Shown here piece after piece: positions 9,501 through 19,334 of a stretch of DNA of 64,000 nt. Source of the stretch: Tritrichomonas musculus (lineage: Eukaryota > Parabasalia > Tritrichomonadida > Tritrichomonadidae); assembly GCA_039105265.1 (NCBI GenBank), contig JAPFFF010000001.1:3968001-4032000 (forward strand). Direction: 5' to 3'. Each line of letters starts with the position of its first letter. Within the stretch, counting starts at the first letter, position 1. The notes under the pieces are model-generated. The model saw only the letters and a list, made by a program, of their open reading frames with translations, was not told the origin of the DNA and did not search any database. The translations under genes were made by a program, and so were the position numbers.

Positions 9501-11246
9501 TGAATTGCATCTTCGGAGAATAAAAGATATGAACTGTATTGTTGAATCTGGTAAGGTTGGAAATTTTGAAACGCATTTAGTAAAAACGCTTGTTGCAATT
9601 TCCGTTGTTGACGGTTCAAGAAGTAAATCACTAAATAATTTGCAAAATTTAAAATCAGAAAAAAAAACAAATGCAAAATCTTTTTCATCTAAAAGTGAAA
9701 TAACAACTGATAAAATCACTTTCTTTGCTGTCTCTAGATGAGATTTTGGTATGTTCGGTTTTTCATGTTGAAGAACGTTTATTGATGCCAATAAAGAATT
9801 TAATATTATAGTATGAGCAAAAAACATATTTCCATATTTATAAGAAAGGCGCATTATATGCTCAGCAAGAAGAAGTGGATGTAAAGTTGCACTTTGAATA
9901 AAATTATAAAAAAAAGATGAGTCTATTGTAGAAATGATCTTAAAAATGGAATTTCTTATGATAGATATTGTTGGATTTAATCCTTCTTTTGAAAAAATTG
10001 TAAATTTAGGATCAAATATTTTCGATTTGATAAAATATTGAACAATTGGGCCAATTGTCGATTGTTTTGATAAAAAGCTCAGACAACTTGCAATTAAAAT
10101 TAAAATATCGACTGAATATACCGAAATTTCAACAATTTTTTGGGTATCAATAATTGATTGTATAAATGCATCTGAGCACGGCTTTGAAGAAAGATTAAGC
10201 AATGAGTGAAAACGAGTCGAATAAAGTTTTAATTTCTTACAACATATATCATCAATGTTGCTTTCACAGTGAATTAAATTTTCTGGTGGTGCTTCAAAAG
10301 TTGACTCATCATTTATGTCACTTCCATCTTCACTTGAGTTATTTATATTTGAGCTTTGTGGAGTTGAAAATAATATAGATGGTTGATAAAATGGAGGATT
10401 TTGTGAGAATACGGCTAGTGCATTTCTGATTAAATTTTGATATCGATAAAGAATAGTTACATCATTTGGTTCTTTCTGGGAACAATAACCTAAAACTACT
10501 AATGAATTTAAATCTAGATTAGAAATATAATTTGTAATGGATGAAATAATGTAAGAGCAGCTTATCTCTTGTATTGCAGGTTTGTTTTCTTCAAAAAAAA
10601 TAACAAGAACAGATAATAAAGTTTCCACCATAGCAGAATCTTTTGTGGAAACAATTTTCGAAATTAGACTTTCTAAGCAATTTGATAAAGAAGAATCAAA
10701 AGAATTATTTGAAACAATTTGGCGGAGTATTTTATTTAGCAAACTGATATCCCAATCAACATTGTATTTTGTGAGTAAATCAGTCAAAAGTTCTTTAAAT
10801 ATATCTGGAAAAAAAACATGAAATGGTGAAGATACGCAAAGGTTCATAATAGTGAATATTTTTAAATAGTCGGATTTTTCACGTAAATTATCGTTGAGGC
10901 GTATAAATGCAAGGCATTGATAAAGAAAACAAAAAATTTCGACATCTTTTAATGAAGTTTTAGATGTTACTAAATTATTTAGTATTTCAATAAATTGATT
11001 ATTAAAATTCATTTTGAAATTTAGTGATTCTAATGATTTTTGTATTGTATTCTGATTTTGAAGAGAATTAAAAAACTCTTTTATATTTTTAGTTGGGAAT
11101 ATAGGTAATTCTAAAAATAATGGATCATTTCGAAAATCAATAACATTTTCAGGAAGCTGAGTTCCTGTGTCACTTCTGATGTTTATTAATTTGACAAGTG
11201 GTATATTATTTTTCTGGAAAATATATTGTTCTAAGATAGTTTTCAT
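3588..11246 (-). CDS. BEACH domain (neurobeachin/LvsA-like) protein
   Basis: Giant 2552-residue protein starting at the ATG at 11246. Residues 1 to about 800 are helical, HEAT/armadillo-like. Residues about 865-970 resemble the concanavalin-A-like domain of neurobeachins. Residues about 1790-1870 resemble the PH-BEACH domain. The BEACH domain opens near 1922 with GRSFNDLGYYPMFPLLW, matching the family's GRSYNDL-QYPVFPW signature. A 70-residue Asn-rich insert (about 1990-2060) interrupts it, and it resumes with AIPHLF and KWMQAQFG, which align with the family's IPEFFY and KWIDLIFG segments. The C-terminal 220 residues look like WD/beta-propeller sequence. BEACH proteins act in membrane trafficking, lysosome size control and fission/fusion at membranes. 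The domain order fits the family; the exact subfamily is uncertain. The satellite array begins about 330 bp upstream of its start. Confidence 0.88.
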   Translation of the reverse strand: MKTILEQYIFQKNNIPLVKLINIRSDTGTQLPENVIDFRNDPLFLELPIFPTKNIKEFFNSLQNQNTIQKSLESLNFKMNFNNQFIEILNNLVTSKTSLKDVEIFCFLYQCLAFIRLNDNLREKSDYLKIFTIMNLCVSSPFHVFFPDIFKELLTDLLTKYNVDWDISLLNKILRQIVSNNSFDSSLSNCLESLISKIVSTKDSAMVETLLSVLVIFFEENKPAIQEISCSYIISSITNYISNLDLNSLVVLGYCSQKEPNDVTILYRYQNLIRNALAVFSQNPPFYQPSILFSTPQSSNINNSSEDGSDINDESTFEAPPENLIHCESNIDDICCKKLKLYSTRFHSLLNLSSKPCSDAFIQSIIDTQKIVEISVYSVDILILIASCLSFLSKQSTIGPIVQYFIKSKIFDPKFTIFSKEGLNPTISIIRNSIFKIISTIDSSFFYNFIQSATLHPLLLAEHIMRLSYKYGNMFFAHTIILNSLLASINVLQHEKPNIPKSHLETAKKVILSVVISLLDEKDFAFVFFSDFKFCKLFSDLLLEPSTTEIATSVFTKCVSKFPTLPDSTIQFISFILRRCNSNLNDEVATNGGISLVKAVISAISHKISLGVSVSTIFDDTLIFLKTFIDKNPETLEMTMAICALITQSQNSIEVTSERYNSILDIITKIEENEPSDSTLQSFLNQLNASTNTGIDQMFVIQTSDVIPIILAAFSQSKRLGMIIDLFQQLCLFSVKNIVALHDGDLSFILLKALVGPFSYKERLLNFLIPKEIIEPIFRLISTVVSQRSSFLINETFLNMIYPDPITHQFLPISEQAIMPLYQLFTKQDKSVFQICTEIPVYTIKDVDGSLLREGFAFSFLTKVDLTSILQSQGTYIYLEIKDSKKRVLQISQRQDSLLASYKTPTSSVLQTMTIPITSNKWVCITVFFYYEEKRTIVCFKAGNKVSDDAMFKSIIFEKDIDISIGFTKNATVPSSELSPVSMNHFALFLPPFDDNWFDSVSSNGFVELNHFPNIAFHSYSRNTQINQIAKRTNLSITSLMPLHTRISDFIDIFKYSHTQSSLFKEVALRSVFLFTNYMSRPNSGAVFSYFPSHLNQLNKLESFTHIPETVLNKFFKFNECSFSIHMSDLSIFFSSFVRSNNNNESFFLPIALELIELTTDIECHIELFESIILNIWLWSSSTEQATFKKNLRSLTHFLTQYTFQSNFNYGCLFSEFLIQAHFLCNYSTEQYQFIDSYRFRILESLPVTIKDIETIVSIIIYNYYDRDKYILSDASVNKYCITDEKRQSEIINYIEFLTLISSLKHITFQKKVLLALTDIVTKSSFQIVEKLVSLFKVAAGDNLHDCYLDIALKSDDIKIFDLLDDSFDLICIHTIKSQSIDRFVSFMNDKSKSMKNNELWWFWLSLTAAITQRNEIIKEIISNIIHNDTSTMFSFYSLFLSVFAILRLTKVFPQVNDIMNSIMSGVLNSIAHSSQTIPHSVQYLIAIVSLFASFHKLRHEWIPSKAILYLLNEFDDLDNKFKNRKIYHRSSTFDENTINNDSNKFLPDNFTLTNLRIIFCSRNLEKFQFKFWLSHTKPINMKNIRNIKMIIDFLMKSQYESFHLIKPINQFLTKLIATTKNGDINAKIDLSAAENVFPKLLADTDNNIILKEMKRQVSFCWNVIKSFITNSSHNFNYDEVFFTQASLELFRFDKLFTSVQENEKEKMKIKKQKQMIPISRFMKFPLIFRSKNKTTSNFDLETSSSNRNDNDNNNANNQSTKSEISLASSINMNSSSFSYNQTSIIFQPLLSFPCHIITINDPKPATFVILKNEFRLYQLGLPLIRLPFNIIKCITSFRTGFIEIFLSAFNSYLLALNTIDIENLLSYLNSFTSDSFANNLLPFPLISESSQIESKLLENHSLKSISVYDTVFSNILALNFAKGRSFNDLGYYPMFPLLWDGKFLSNIQTEISNLDYTNFLYLWLYKFYGIQDKVNNNIVMAKNKQFKGQISNNTNNNENNTNNNENNTNDNNNNNTNNNENNTNDNNNNNTNNNENNTNDNNNNNNNYTNNDNNNLDYTNENSNEEDKVNIEKVNFSDFLGTMPKCAIPHLFNCSCNFVNQFNDIDEHELIKQIYHNKKIIEKKAFRHLIAKWMQAQFGTSFVLKRNNKSLEAAISNFFEEKLSFQKKDQSRELVTLKKTKPIRQCKFFDGNKDAFACIIKKHHQQKENSTSSNSSKSSSSNILQNKRSSFLTIKVFSLAGYKNGVDGTSGSVSNGFVELSIQNYVKVPIVFNPDHDLLFCVLRHIIVVVNRTRCVGHIIFIPTKIYEFAIPTNITGICGIDDNLVLIIDNHIICAYSIDNFPNAVKRSSNNDNDDEEIENNQTISIHDNEGQIHSQLLNNVVACEDKEIIFFTSSTVFQVLVYQTCDMKLKVLSIFDSLILAEIQLSKRVDNLIITEENGFIMCKCESEIMIYTLNGNLISQNTILSKFMAVTQCRSPKGIDFILYVNEKGDLGIFEAISPSERKILLSGLKDVIEMRVCKRRSLLILISKSGEIMSFHISFKILFELCI
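5075..5275 (-). repeat. Asn-rich coding microsatellite in the BEACH gene
   Basis: Near-perfect repeats of plus-strand TTATTATTATTATCATTTG and TTTTCATTGTTG words encode NNTNNNENN-type residues. The tract sits within the BEACH domain in a place where related proteins have no such insert, and the frame is kept throughout. Confidence 0.8.
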
Positions 11247-11572
11247 TTGATTTTTTCTTTGTAAAATTTGAGAAATTTCAATTTATTCTTTGAAAAAAAT
11301 TCTCAAAATATTTCAATAAATTCTATGAATAAAATAATAAAGAATAGGATAATATTCTATCAAATCTTTATCCTATATATAATAAGAGTTCATTTTGAAC
11401 ATAGGCTTAAAAAAATCAGAATAATATCAGTATATCAAATCTATCATTAAAAAAATCCTATCTCTAATATATAAAGAGTTTTTATTCAAAAATGATTAAA
11501 ATATAATATTTTTTAAATTTTTGAGAGCGAAAAGGTGGATGAAAAAAAAACACTTCATATCTTTGATTTGAT
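11247..11572. other. AT-rich 5' flank of the BEACH gene
   Basis: This 326-bp stretch is AT-rich and shows no coding frame or RNA gene. It should hold the minus-strand promoter of the BEACH gene. No clear initiator motif was found close to the ATG. Confidence 0.5.
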
Positions 11573-14500
11573 ATTCTCTATTTACCAATTTAGCCTTCCA
11601 CCTGCGGCTATCGCTTCTCAGCTGCAGGTGGAGGTAAATAAATAAGGAAACCAATCTTCCACCTGCGGCTGAGCTGCGACAGCTGCAGGTGGAAAATCAC
11701 TATTTACCAATTTAGCCTTCCACCTGCGGCTATCGCTTCTCAGCTGCAGGTGGAAGTAAATAAATAAGGAAACCAATCTTCCACCTGCGGCTGAGCTGCG
11801 ACAGCTGCAGGTGGAAAATCACTATTTACCAATTTAGCCTTCCACCTGCGGCTATCGCTTCTCAGCTGCAGGTGGAAGTAAATAAATAAGGAAACCAATC
11901 TTCCACCTGCGGCTGAGCTGCGACAGCTGCAGGTGGAAAATCACTATTTACCAATTTAGCCTTCCACCTGCGGCTATCGCTTCTCAGCTGCAGGTGGAGG
12001 TAAATAAATAAGGAAACCAATCTTCCACCTGCGGCTGAGCTGCGACAGCTGCAGGTGGAAAATCACTATTTACCAATTTAGCCTTCCACCTGCGGCTATC
12101 GCTTCTCAGCTGCAGGTGGAGGTAAATAAATAAGGAAACCAATCTTCCACCTGCGGCTGAGCTGCGACAGCTGCAGGTGGAAAATCACTATTTACCAATT
12201 TAGCCTTCCACCTGCGGCTATCGCTTCTCAGCTGCAGGTGGAAGTAAATAAATAAGGAAACCAATCTTCCACCTGCGGCTGAGCTGCGACAGCTGCAGGT
12301 GGAAAATCACTATTTACCAATTTAGCCTTCCACCTGCGGCTATCGCTTCTCAGCTGCAGGTGGAGGTAAATAAATAAGGAAACCAATCTTCCACCTGCGG
12401 CTGAGCTGCGACAGCTGCAGGTGGAAAATCACTATTTACCAATTTAGCCTTCCACCTGCGGCTATCGCTTCTCAGCTGCAGGTGGAAGTAAATAAATAAG
12501 GAAACCAATCTTCCACCTGCGGCTGAGCTGCGACAGCTGCAGGTGGAAAATCACTATTTACCAATTTAGCCTTCCACCTGCGGCTATCGCTTCTCAGCTG
12601 CAGGTGGAGGTAAATAAATAAGGAAACCAATCTTCCACCTGCGGCTGAGCTGCGACAGCTGCAGGTGGAAAATCACTATTTACCAATTTAGCCTTCCACC
12701 TGCGGCTATCGCTTCTCAGCTGCAGGTGGAGGTAAATAAATAAGGAAACCAATCTTCCACCTGCGGCTGAGCTGCGACAGCTGCAGGTGGAAAATCACTA
12801 TTTACCAATTTAGCCTTCCACCTGCGGCTATCGCTTCTCAGCTGCAGGTGGAGGTAAATAAATAAGGAAACCAATCTTCCACCTGCGGCTGAGCTGCGAC
12901 AGCTGCAGGTGGAAAATCACTATTTACCAATTTAGCCTTCCACCTGCGGCTATCGCTTCTCAGCTGCAGGTGGAGGTAAATAAATAAGGAAACCAATCTT
13001 CCACCTGCGGCTGAGCTGCGACAGCTGCAGGTGGAAAATCACTATTTACCAATTTAGCCTTCCACCTGCGGCTATCGCTTCTCAGCTGCAGGTGGAGGTA
13101 AATAAATAAGGAAACCAATCTTCCACCTGCGGCTGAGCTGCGACAGCTGCAGGTGGAAAATCACTATTTACCAATTTAGCCTTCCACCTGCGGCTATCGC
13201 TTCTCAGCTGCAGGTGGAAGTAAATAAATAAGGAAACCAATCTTCCACCTGCGGCTGAGCTGCGACAGCTGCAGGTGGAAAATCACTATTTACCAATTTA
13301 GCCTTCCACCTGCGGCTATCGCTTCTCAGCTGCAGGTGGAGGTAAATAAATAAGGAAACCAATCTTCCACCTGCGGCTGAGCTGCGACAGCTGCAGGTGG
13401 AAAATCACTATTTACCAATTTAGCCTTCCACCTGCGGCTATCGCTTCTCAGCTGCAGGTGGAAGTAAATAAATAAGGAAACCAATCTTCCACCTGCGGCT
13501 GAGCTGCGACAGCTGCAGGTGGAAAATCACTATTTACCAATTTAGCCTTCCACCTGCGGCTATCGCTTCTCAGCTGCAGGTGGAGGTAAATAAATAAGGA
13601 AACCAATCTTCCACCTGCGGCTGAGCTGCGACAGCTGCAGGTGGAAAATCACTATTTACCAATTTAGCCTTCCACCTGCGGCTATCGCTTCTCAGCTGCA
13701 GGTGGAAGTAAATAAATAAGGAAACCAATCTTCCACCTGCGGCTGAGCTGCGACAGCTGCAGGTGGAAAATCACTATTTACCAATTTAGCCTTCCACCTG
13801 CGGCTATCGCTTCTCAGCTGCAGGTGGAGGTAAATAAATAAGGAAACCAATCTTCCACCTGCGGCTGAGCTGCGACAGCTGCAGGTGGAAAATCACTATT
13901 TACCAATTTAGCCTTCCACCTGCGGCTATCGCTTCTCAGCTGCAGGTGGAGGTAAATAAATAAGGAAACCAATCTTCCACCTGCGGCTGAGCTGCGACAG
14001 CTGCAGGTGGAAAATCACTATTTACCAATTTAGCCTTCCACCTGCGGCTATCGCTTCTCAGCTGCAGGTGGAGGTAAATAAATAAGGAAACCAATCTTCC
14101 ACCTGCGGCTGAGCTGCGACAGCTGCAGGTGGAAAATCACTATTTACCAATTTAGCCTTCCACCTGCGGCTATCGCTTCTCAGCTGCAGGTGGAGGTAAA
14201 TAAATAAGGAAACCAATCTTCCACCTGCGGCTGAGCTGCGACAGCTGCAGGTGGAAAATCACTATTTACCAATTTAGCCTTCCACCTGCGGCTATCGCTT
14301 CTCAGCTGCAGGTGGAGGTAAATAAATAAGGAAACCAATCTTCCACCTGCGGCTGAGCTGCGACAGCTGCAGGTGGAAAATCACTATTTACCAATTTAGC
14401 CTTCCACCTGCGGCTATCGCTTCTCAGCTGCAGGTGGAAGTAAATAAATAAGGAAACCAATCTTCCACCTGCGGCTGAGCTGCGACAGCTGCAGGTGGAA

Positions 14501-17390
14501 AATCACTATTTACCAATTTAGCCTTCCACCTGCGGCTATCGCTTCTCAGCTGCAGGTGGAGGTAAATAAATAAGGAAACCAATCTTCCACCTGCGGCTGA
14601 GCTGCGACAGCTGCAGGTGGAAAATCACTATTTACCAATTTAGCCTTCCACCTGCGGCTATCGCTTCTCAGCTGCAGGTGGAAGTAAATAAATAAGGAAA
14701 CCAATCTTCCACCTGCGGCTGAGCTGCGACAGCTGCAGGTGGAAAATCACTATTTACCAATTTAGCCTTCCACCTGCGGCTATCGCTTCTCAGCTGCAGG
14801 TGGAGGTAAATAAATAAGGAAACCAATCTTCCACCTGCGGCTGAGCTGCGACAGCTGCAGGTGGAAAATCACTATTTACCAATTTAGCCTTCCACCTGCG
14901 GCTATCGCTTCTCAGCTGCAGGTGGAGGTAAATAAATAAGGAAACCAATCTTCCACCTGCGGCTGAGCTGCGACAGCTGCAGGTGGAAAATCACTATTTA
15001 CCAATTTAGCCTTCCACCTGCGGCTATCGCTTCTCAGCTGCAGGTGGAGGTAAATAAATAAGGAAACCAATCTTCCACCTGCGGCTGAGCTGCGACAGCT
15101 GCAGGTGGAAAATCACTATTTACCAATTTAGCCTTCCACCTGCGGCTATCGCTTCTCAGCTGCAGGTGGAAGTAAATAAATAAGGAAACCAATCTTCCAC
15201 CTGCGGCTGAGCTGCGACAGCTGCAGGTGGAAAATCACTATTTACCAATTTAGCCTTCCACCTGCGGCTATCGCTTCTCAGCTGCAGGTGGAGGTAAATA
15301 AATAAGGAAACCAATCTTCCACCTGCGGCTGAGCTGCGACAGCTGCAGGTGGAAAATCACTATTTACCAATTTAGCCTTCCACCTGCGGCTATCGCTTCT
15401 CAGCTGCAGGTGGAAGTAAATAAATAAGGAAACCAATCTTCCACCTGCGGCTGAGCTGCGACAGCTGCAGGTGGAAAATCACTATTTACCAATTTAGCCT
15501 TCCACCTGCGGCTATCGCTTCTCAGCTGCAGGTGGAGGTAAATAAATAAGGAAACCAATCTTCCACCTGCGGCTGAGCTGCGACAGCTGCAGGTGGAAAA
15601 TCACTATTTACCAATTTAGCCTTCCACCTGCGGCTATCGCTTCTCAGCTGCAGGTGGAGGTAAATAAATAAGGAAACCAATCTTCCACCTGCGGCTGAGC
15701 TGCGACAGCTGCAGGTGGAAAATCACTATTTACCAATTTAGCCTTCCACCTGCGGCTATCGCTTCTCAGCTGCAGGTGGAGGTAAATAAATAAGGAAACC
15801 AATCTTCCACCTGCGGCTGAGCTGCGACAGCTGCAGGTGGAAAATCACTATTTACCAATTTAGCCTTCCACCTGCGGCTATCGCTTCTCAGCTGCAGGTG
15901 GAGGTAAATAAATAAGGAAACCAATCTTCCACCTGCGGCTGAGCTGCGACAGCTGCAGGTGGAAAATCACTATTTACCAATTTAGCCTTCCACCTGCGGC
16001 TATCGCTTCTCAGCTGCAGGTGGAGGTAAATAAATAAGGAAACCAATCTTCCACCTGCGGCTGAGCTGCGACAGCTGCAGGTGGAAAATCACTATTTACC
16101 AATTTAGCCTTCCACCTGCGGCTATCGCTTCTCAGCTGCAGGTGGAGGTAAATAAATAAGGAAACCAATCTTCCACCTGCGGCTGAGCTGCGACAGCTGC
16201 AGGTGGAAAATCACTATTTACCAATTTAGCCTTCCACCTGCGGCTATCGCTTCTCAGCTGCAGGTGGAAGTAAATAAATAAGGAAACCAATCTTCCACCT
16301 GCGGCTGAGCTGCGACAGCTGCAGGTGGAAAATCACTATTTACCAATTTAGCCTTCCACCTGCGGCTATCGCTTCTCAGCTGCAGGTGGAGGTAAATAAA
16401 TAAGGAAACCAATCTTCCACCTGCGGCTGAGCTGCGACAGCTGCAGGTGGAAAATCACTATTTACCAATTTAGCCTTCCACCTGCGGCTATCGCTTCTCA
16501 GCTGCAGGTGGAGGTAAATAAATAAGGAAACCAATCTTCCACCTGCGGCTGAGCTGCGACAGCTGCAGGTGGAAAATCACTATTTACCAATTTAGCCTTC
16601 CACCTGCGGCTATCGCTTCTCAGCTGCAGGTGGAAGTAAATAAATAAGGAAACCAATCTTCCACCTGCGGCTGAGCTGCGACAGCTGCAGGTGGAAAATC
16701 ACTATTTACCAATTTAGCCTTCCACCTGCGGCTATCGCTTCTCAGCTGCAGGTGGAGGTAAATAAATAAGGAAACCAATCTTCCACCTGCGGCTGAGCTG
16801 CGACAGCTGCAGGTGGAAAATCACTATTTACCAATTTAGCCTTCCACCTGCGGCTATCGCTTCTCAGCTGCAGGTGGAGGTAAATAAATAAGGAAACCAA
16901 TCTTCCACCTGCGGCTGAGCTGCGACAGCTGCAGGTGGAAAATCACTATTTACCAATTTAGCCTTCCACCTGCGGCTATCGCTTCTCAGCTGCAGGTGGA
17001 GGTAAATAAATAAGGAAACCAATCTTCCACCTGCGGCTGAGCTGCGACAGCTGCAGGTGGAAAATCACTATTTACCAATTTAGCCTTCCACCTGCGGCTA
17101 TCGCTTCTCAGCTGCAGGTGGAAGTAAATAAATAAGGAAACCAATCTTCCACCTGCGGCTGAGCTGCGACAGCTGCAGGTGGAAAATCACTATTTACCAA
17201 TTTAGCCTTCCACCTGCGGCTATCGCTTCTCAGCTGCAGGTGGAGGTAAATAAATAAGGAAACCAATCTTCCACCTGCGGCTGAGCTGCGACAGCTGCAG
17301 GTGGAAAATCACTATTTACCAATTTAGCCTTCCACCTGCGGCTATCGCTTCTCAGCTGCAGGTGGAAGTAAATAAATAAGGAAACCAAGT
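11573..17390. repeat. 122-bp satellite array (family A), about 47.5 copies
   Basis: Unit starts at 11596, 11718 and 11840 give an exact 122-bp period, kept through to the 48th start at 17330. Copies are almost identical; the main visible difference is A or G in GTGGAAGT/GTGGAGGT. Each unit is two 61-bp halves, each a 38-bp module plus a 23-bp AT-rich spacer. The module begins TTCCACCTGCGGCT and ends AGCTGCAGGTGGAA, so it can fold into a hairpin. The second module closely matches the reverse complement of the first, so the unit is an inverted dimer. The array is far richer in G+C than its surroundings and has no long reading frame. The function is unknown. Confidence 0.95.
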
Positions 17391-17896
17391 TTCCACCTGC
17401 GGCTGAGCTGCGATAGCTAAAGGTGGAAGTAATTACTTAAATGTACCATTTCAAACTTCCACCTGCAGCTATCGCAACTTAGCTGCAGTTGGAACTAATT
17501 ACGCGAATTAAACTTCCACCTGCAGCTAAACTGCGATAGCTTTAGGTGGAAGTAATTACTTAAATGTACCATTTCAAACTTCCACCTGCAGCTATCGCAA
17601 CTTAGCTGCAGTTGGAACTAATTACGCGAATTAAACTTCCACCTGCAGCTAAACTGCGATAGCTTCAGGTGGAAGTAATTACTTAAATGTACCATTTCAA
17701 ACTTCCACCTGCAGCTATCGCAACTTAGCTGCAGTTGGAACTAATTACGCGAATTAAACTTCCACCTGCAGCTAAACTGCGATAGCTTCAGGTGGAAGTA
17801 ATTACTTAAATGTACCATTTCAAACTTCCACCTGCAGCTATCGCAACTTAGCTGCAGTTGGAACTAATTACGCGAATTAAACTTCCACCTGCAACT
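17391..17896. repeat. 123-bp satellite array (family B), about 4 copies
   Basis: Repeated GTAATTACTTAAATGTACC blocks begin at 17429, 17552, 17675 and 17798, a 123-bp period. The hairpin modules are relatives of family A (TTCCACCTGCAGCT...), again in alternating orientation, but the spacers are different (19 and 28 bp) and include TAATTACGCGAATTAA. The first unit at 17391 is an A/B hybrid. The array ends abruptly at a partial module near 17896. Confidence 0.92.
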
Positions 17897-17994
17897 AAAA
17901 GTTTTAAATATTTTTTTATTTATATTATTTTTCTTTTAGTTTTTATTTGTTCAAAATTTTTTTTTTTTTTTTTTTTACATTATTTAACATAGGA

Positions 17995-18021
17995 CACTTT
18001 TTGAGCGAAGCTCAAAAAGTG
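17995..18021. terminator. Perfect 12-bp hairpin beyond the SAPS gene stop
   Basis: CACTTTTTGAGC and GCTCAAAAAGTG flank a GAA loop. The hairpin lies about 40 bp beyond the stop of the minus-strand gene at 18060, and a run of about 24 T lies on its other side. It could shape the 3' end of that transcript or be a mobile-element remnant. Terminator is only a positional guess. Confidence 0.35.
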
Positions 18022-18059
18022 GCCATTCTTGTATAAAACATAACAGCAAACAAAATGTG

Positions 18060-19322
18060 CTACTTCCTAGGTCGCATATTTTGTTTGAACATGGATAAAT
18101 GAAAAAACTTTTTTTCATTTGATATCTTTGTTTCTGTTTTTTTATTTACTTGCTGCTTCCTTGAGTTTAATTTCTGAAGAATAAATAAATTCCAATCTGT
18201 TTCATGTTCCGTGCAGCAAATAGTTTTAGAATCAGAAATAATCTTTGTTAATTCAAAAAAGTGTCCATTTGTTTTTGACAATATGTAATTTTCAAATGAT
18301 TTCATTATTAAATTATTAATATGATATTTTGTAATAATATCGCTCATTTCTTGCTTTTTCAAAGATCGAAAAATAATGACAATTGTGTCATTTAAAAATG
18401 TTGTGCATTTAAATTCAAAAAATGGTATAATGAAATTTTCAATATTGTTTGGAAACAATTGCAGCGCGTTAGTAGTTGCAGTATTTACTGAGGTAAATAT
18501 GAAATCTGTACTTTTTATAATATTTTGAAAATTGGGTTGTGTCGACCTTTCTTTAATATGTTCAAATATCTTAAAAGCTTGTGTTGAAATTAAAGGATTA
18601 GAATCATAATTATCAATACCTACCTTTAAAATGAGATTCCCAAAATTTTCATTGTCAATTAAAGAATCTAATGATGGTTTTTCGCTCAATACATGAATAA
18701 TTGAATGTAAAGCAAAAAATAGTTTATTCTGATCAGCCAAATTAAATTCTATCATATTTATAAACATATCGCTGCTCCTGTTTATTAGATCCGGATATGA
18801 TAATATAAGTTTGATTGATAGTTCACGGAATGGTAAAATATTGATATTATTTAAAAGAAAATTTTGAAGGAATCCAAAGTTATCTTTGATTATTTTTTGT
18901 TCGTTTGGAAATTTTGATAAATGGCATAAAAAAAATTCGATAATTTTGGAATAATTTGCGCAGATAAAATTGTTTCGCAAAAAATCCGATTCGGGAAAAT
19001 TAACTAAGCATTCTATGAATTTAGAATTTTTGATGAATCTAGTTCTTAAAGAACGATCGTTGAAATATGATGAAGTTAATATTGTTATGCAATAAGAATG
19101 AATAGTTTTAAAATCTTCAATATCCATTGAACTCATTAGAGCATATTTTAAAATTTTATAAGGATTATCATCTTTGCAAAGAAAATCAATTAGATTGAGT
19201 TGATCAGCAGAATTTTTTAAATAGAGTAAAAAAGAATCACTTTTTAAAAGCGTTTCAAGAGTTGTTTCTGGATTTTGGATAATAGGATCTAAAGTATCTT
19301 TTAGAGAAATCTGATTTTTCAT
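18060..19322 (-). CDS. SAPS-like protein phosphatase regulatory subunit
   Basis: 420 residues from the ATG at 19322; an upstream TTG in frame is not a credible start. The N-terminus (TLETLLKSDSFL, then LNLIDFLCKDDN) resembles the SAPS signature of a short acidic 'EELL' helix followed by LIDFL. Later helical segments (FIECLVNFPES...ANYSKIIEFFL) match the family's 'LLSFL...ASYFSKVL' region. SAPS proteins (yeast Sap190 family, human PP6R) bind PP6/Sit4-type phosphatases and direct them in cell-cycle and nutrient signalling. Length is shorter than most family members, so it may be a minimal SAPS core. An initiator-like TCATTTT sits 17 nt upstream of the ATG. A generic armadillo-type protein is the alternative. 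Confidence 0.62.
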   Translation of the reverse strand: MKNQISLKDTLDPIIQNPETTLETLLKSDSFLLYLKNSADQLNLIDFLCKDDNPYKILKYALMSSMDIEDFKTIHSYCITILTSSYFNDRSLRTRFIKNSKFIECLVNFPESDFLRNNFICANYSKIIEFFLCHLSKFPNEQKIIKDNFGFLQNFLLNNINILPFRELSIKLILSYPDLINRSSDMFINMIEFNLADQNKLFFALHSIIHVLSEKPSLDSLIDNENFGNLILKVGIDNYDSNPLISTQAFKIFEHIKERSTQPNFQNIIKSTDFIFTSVNTATTNALQLFPNNIENFIIPFFEFKCTTFLNDTIVIIFRSLKKQEMSDIITKYHINNLIMKSFENYILSKTNGHFFELTKIISDSKTICCTEHETDWNLFILQKLNSRKQQVNKKTETKISNEKKFFHLSMFKQNMRPRK

Positions 19323-19334
19323 ATTTTCATTTAA

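Noticed and set aside
11573-17896. CRISPR array
   Set aside because: Spacers are identical between units rather than unique, the repeat is a 122-bp tandem, and the genome is eukaryotic.
11573-17896. Coding minisatellite
   Set aside because: The period of 122 is not a multiple of three and no long open frame crosses it, so it cannot encode a repeat protein.
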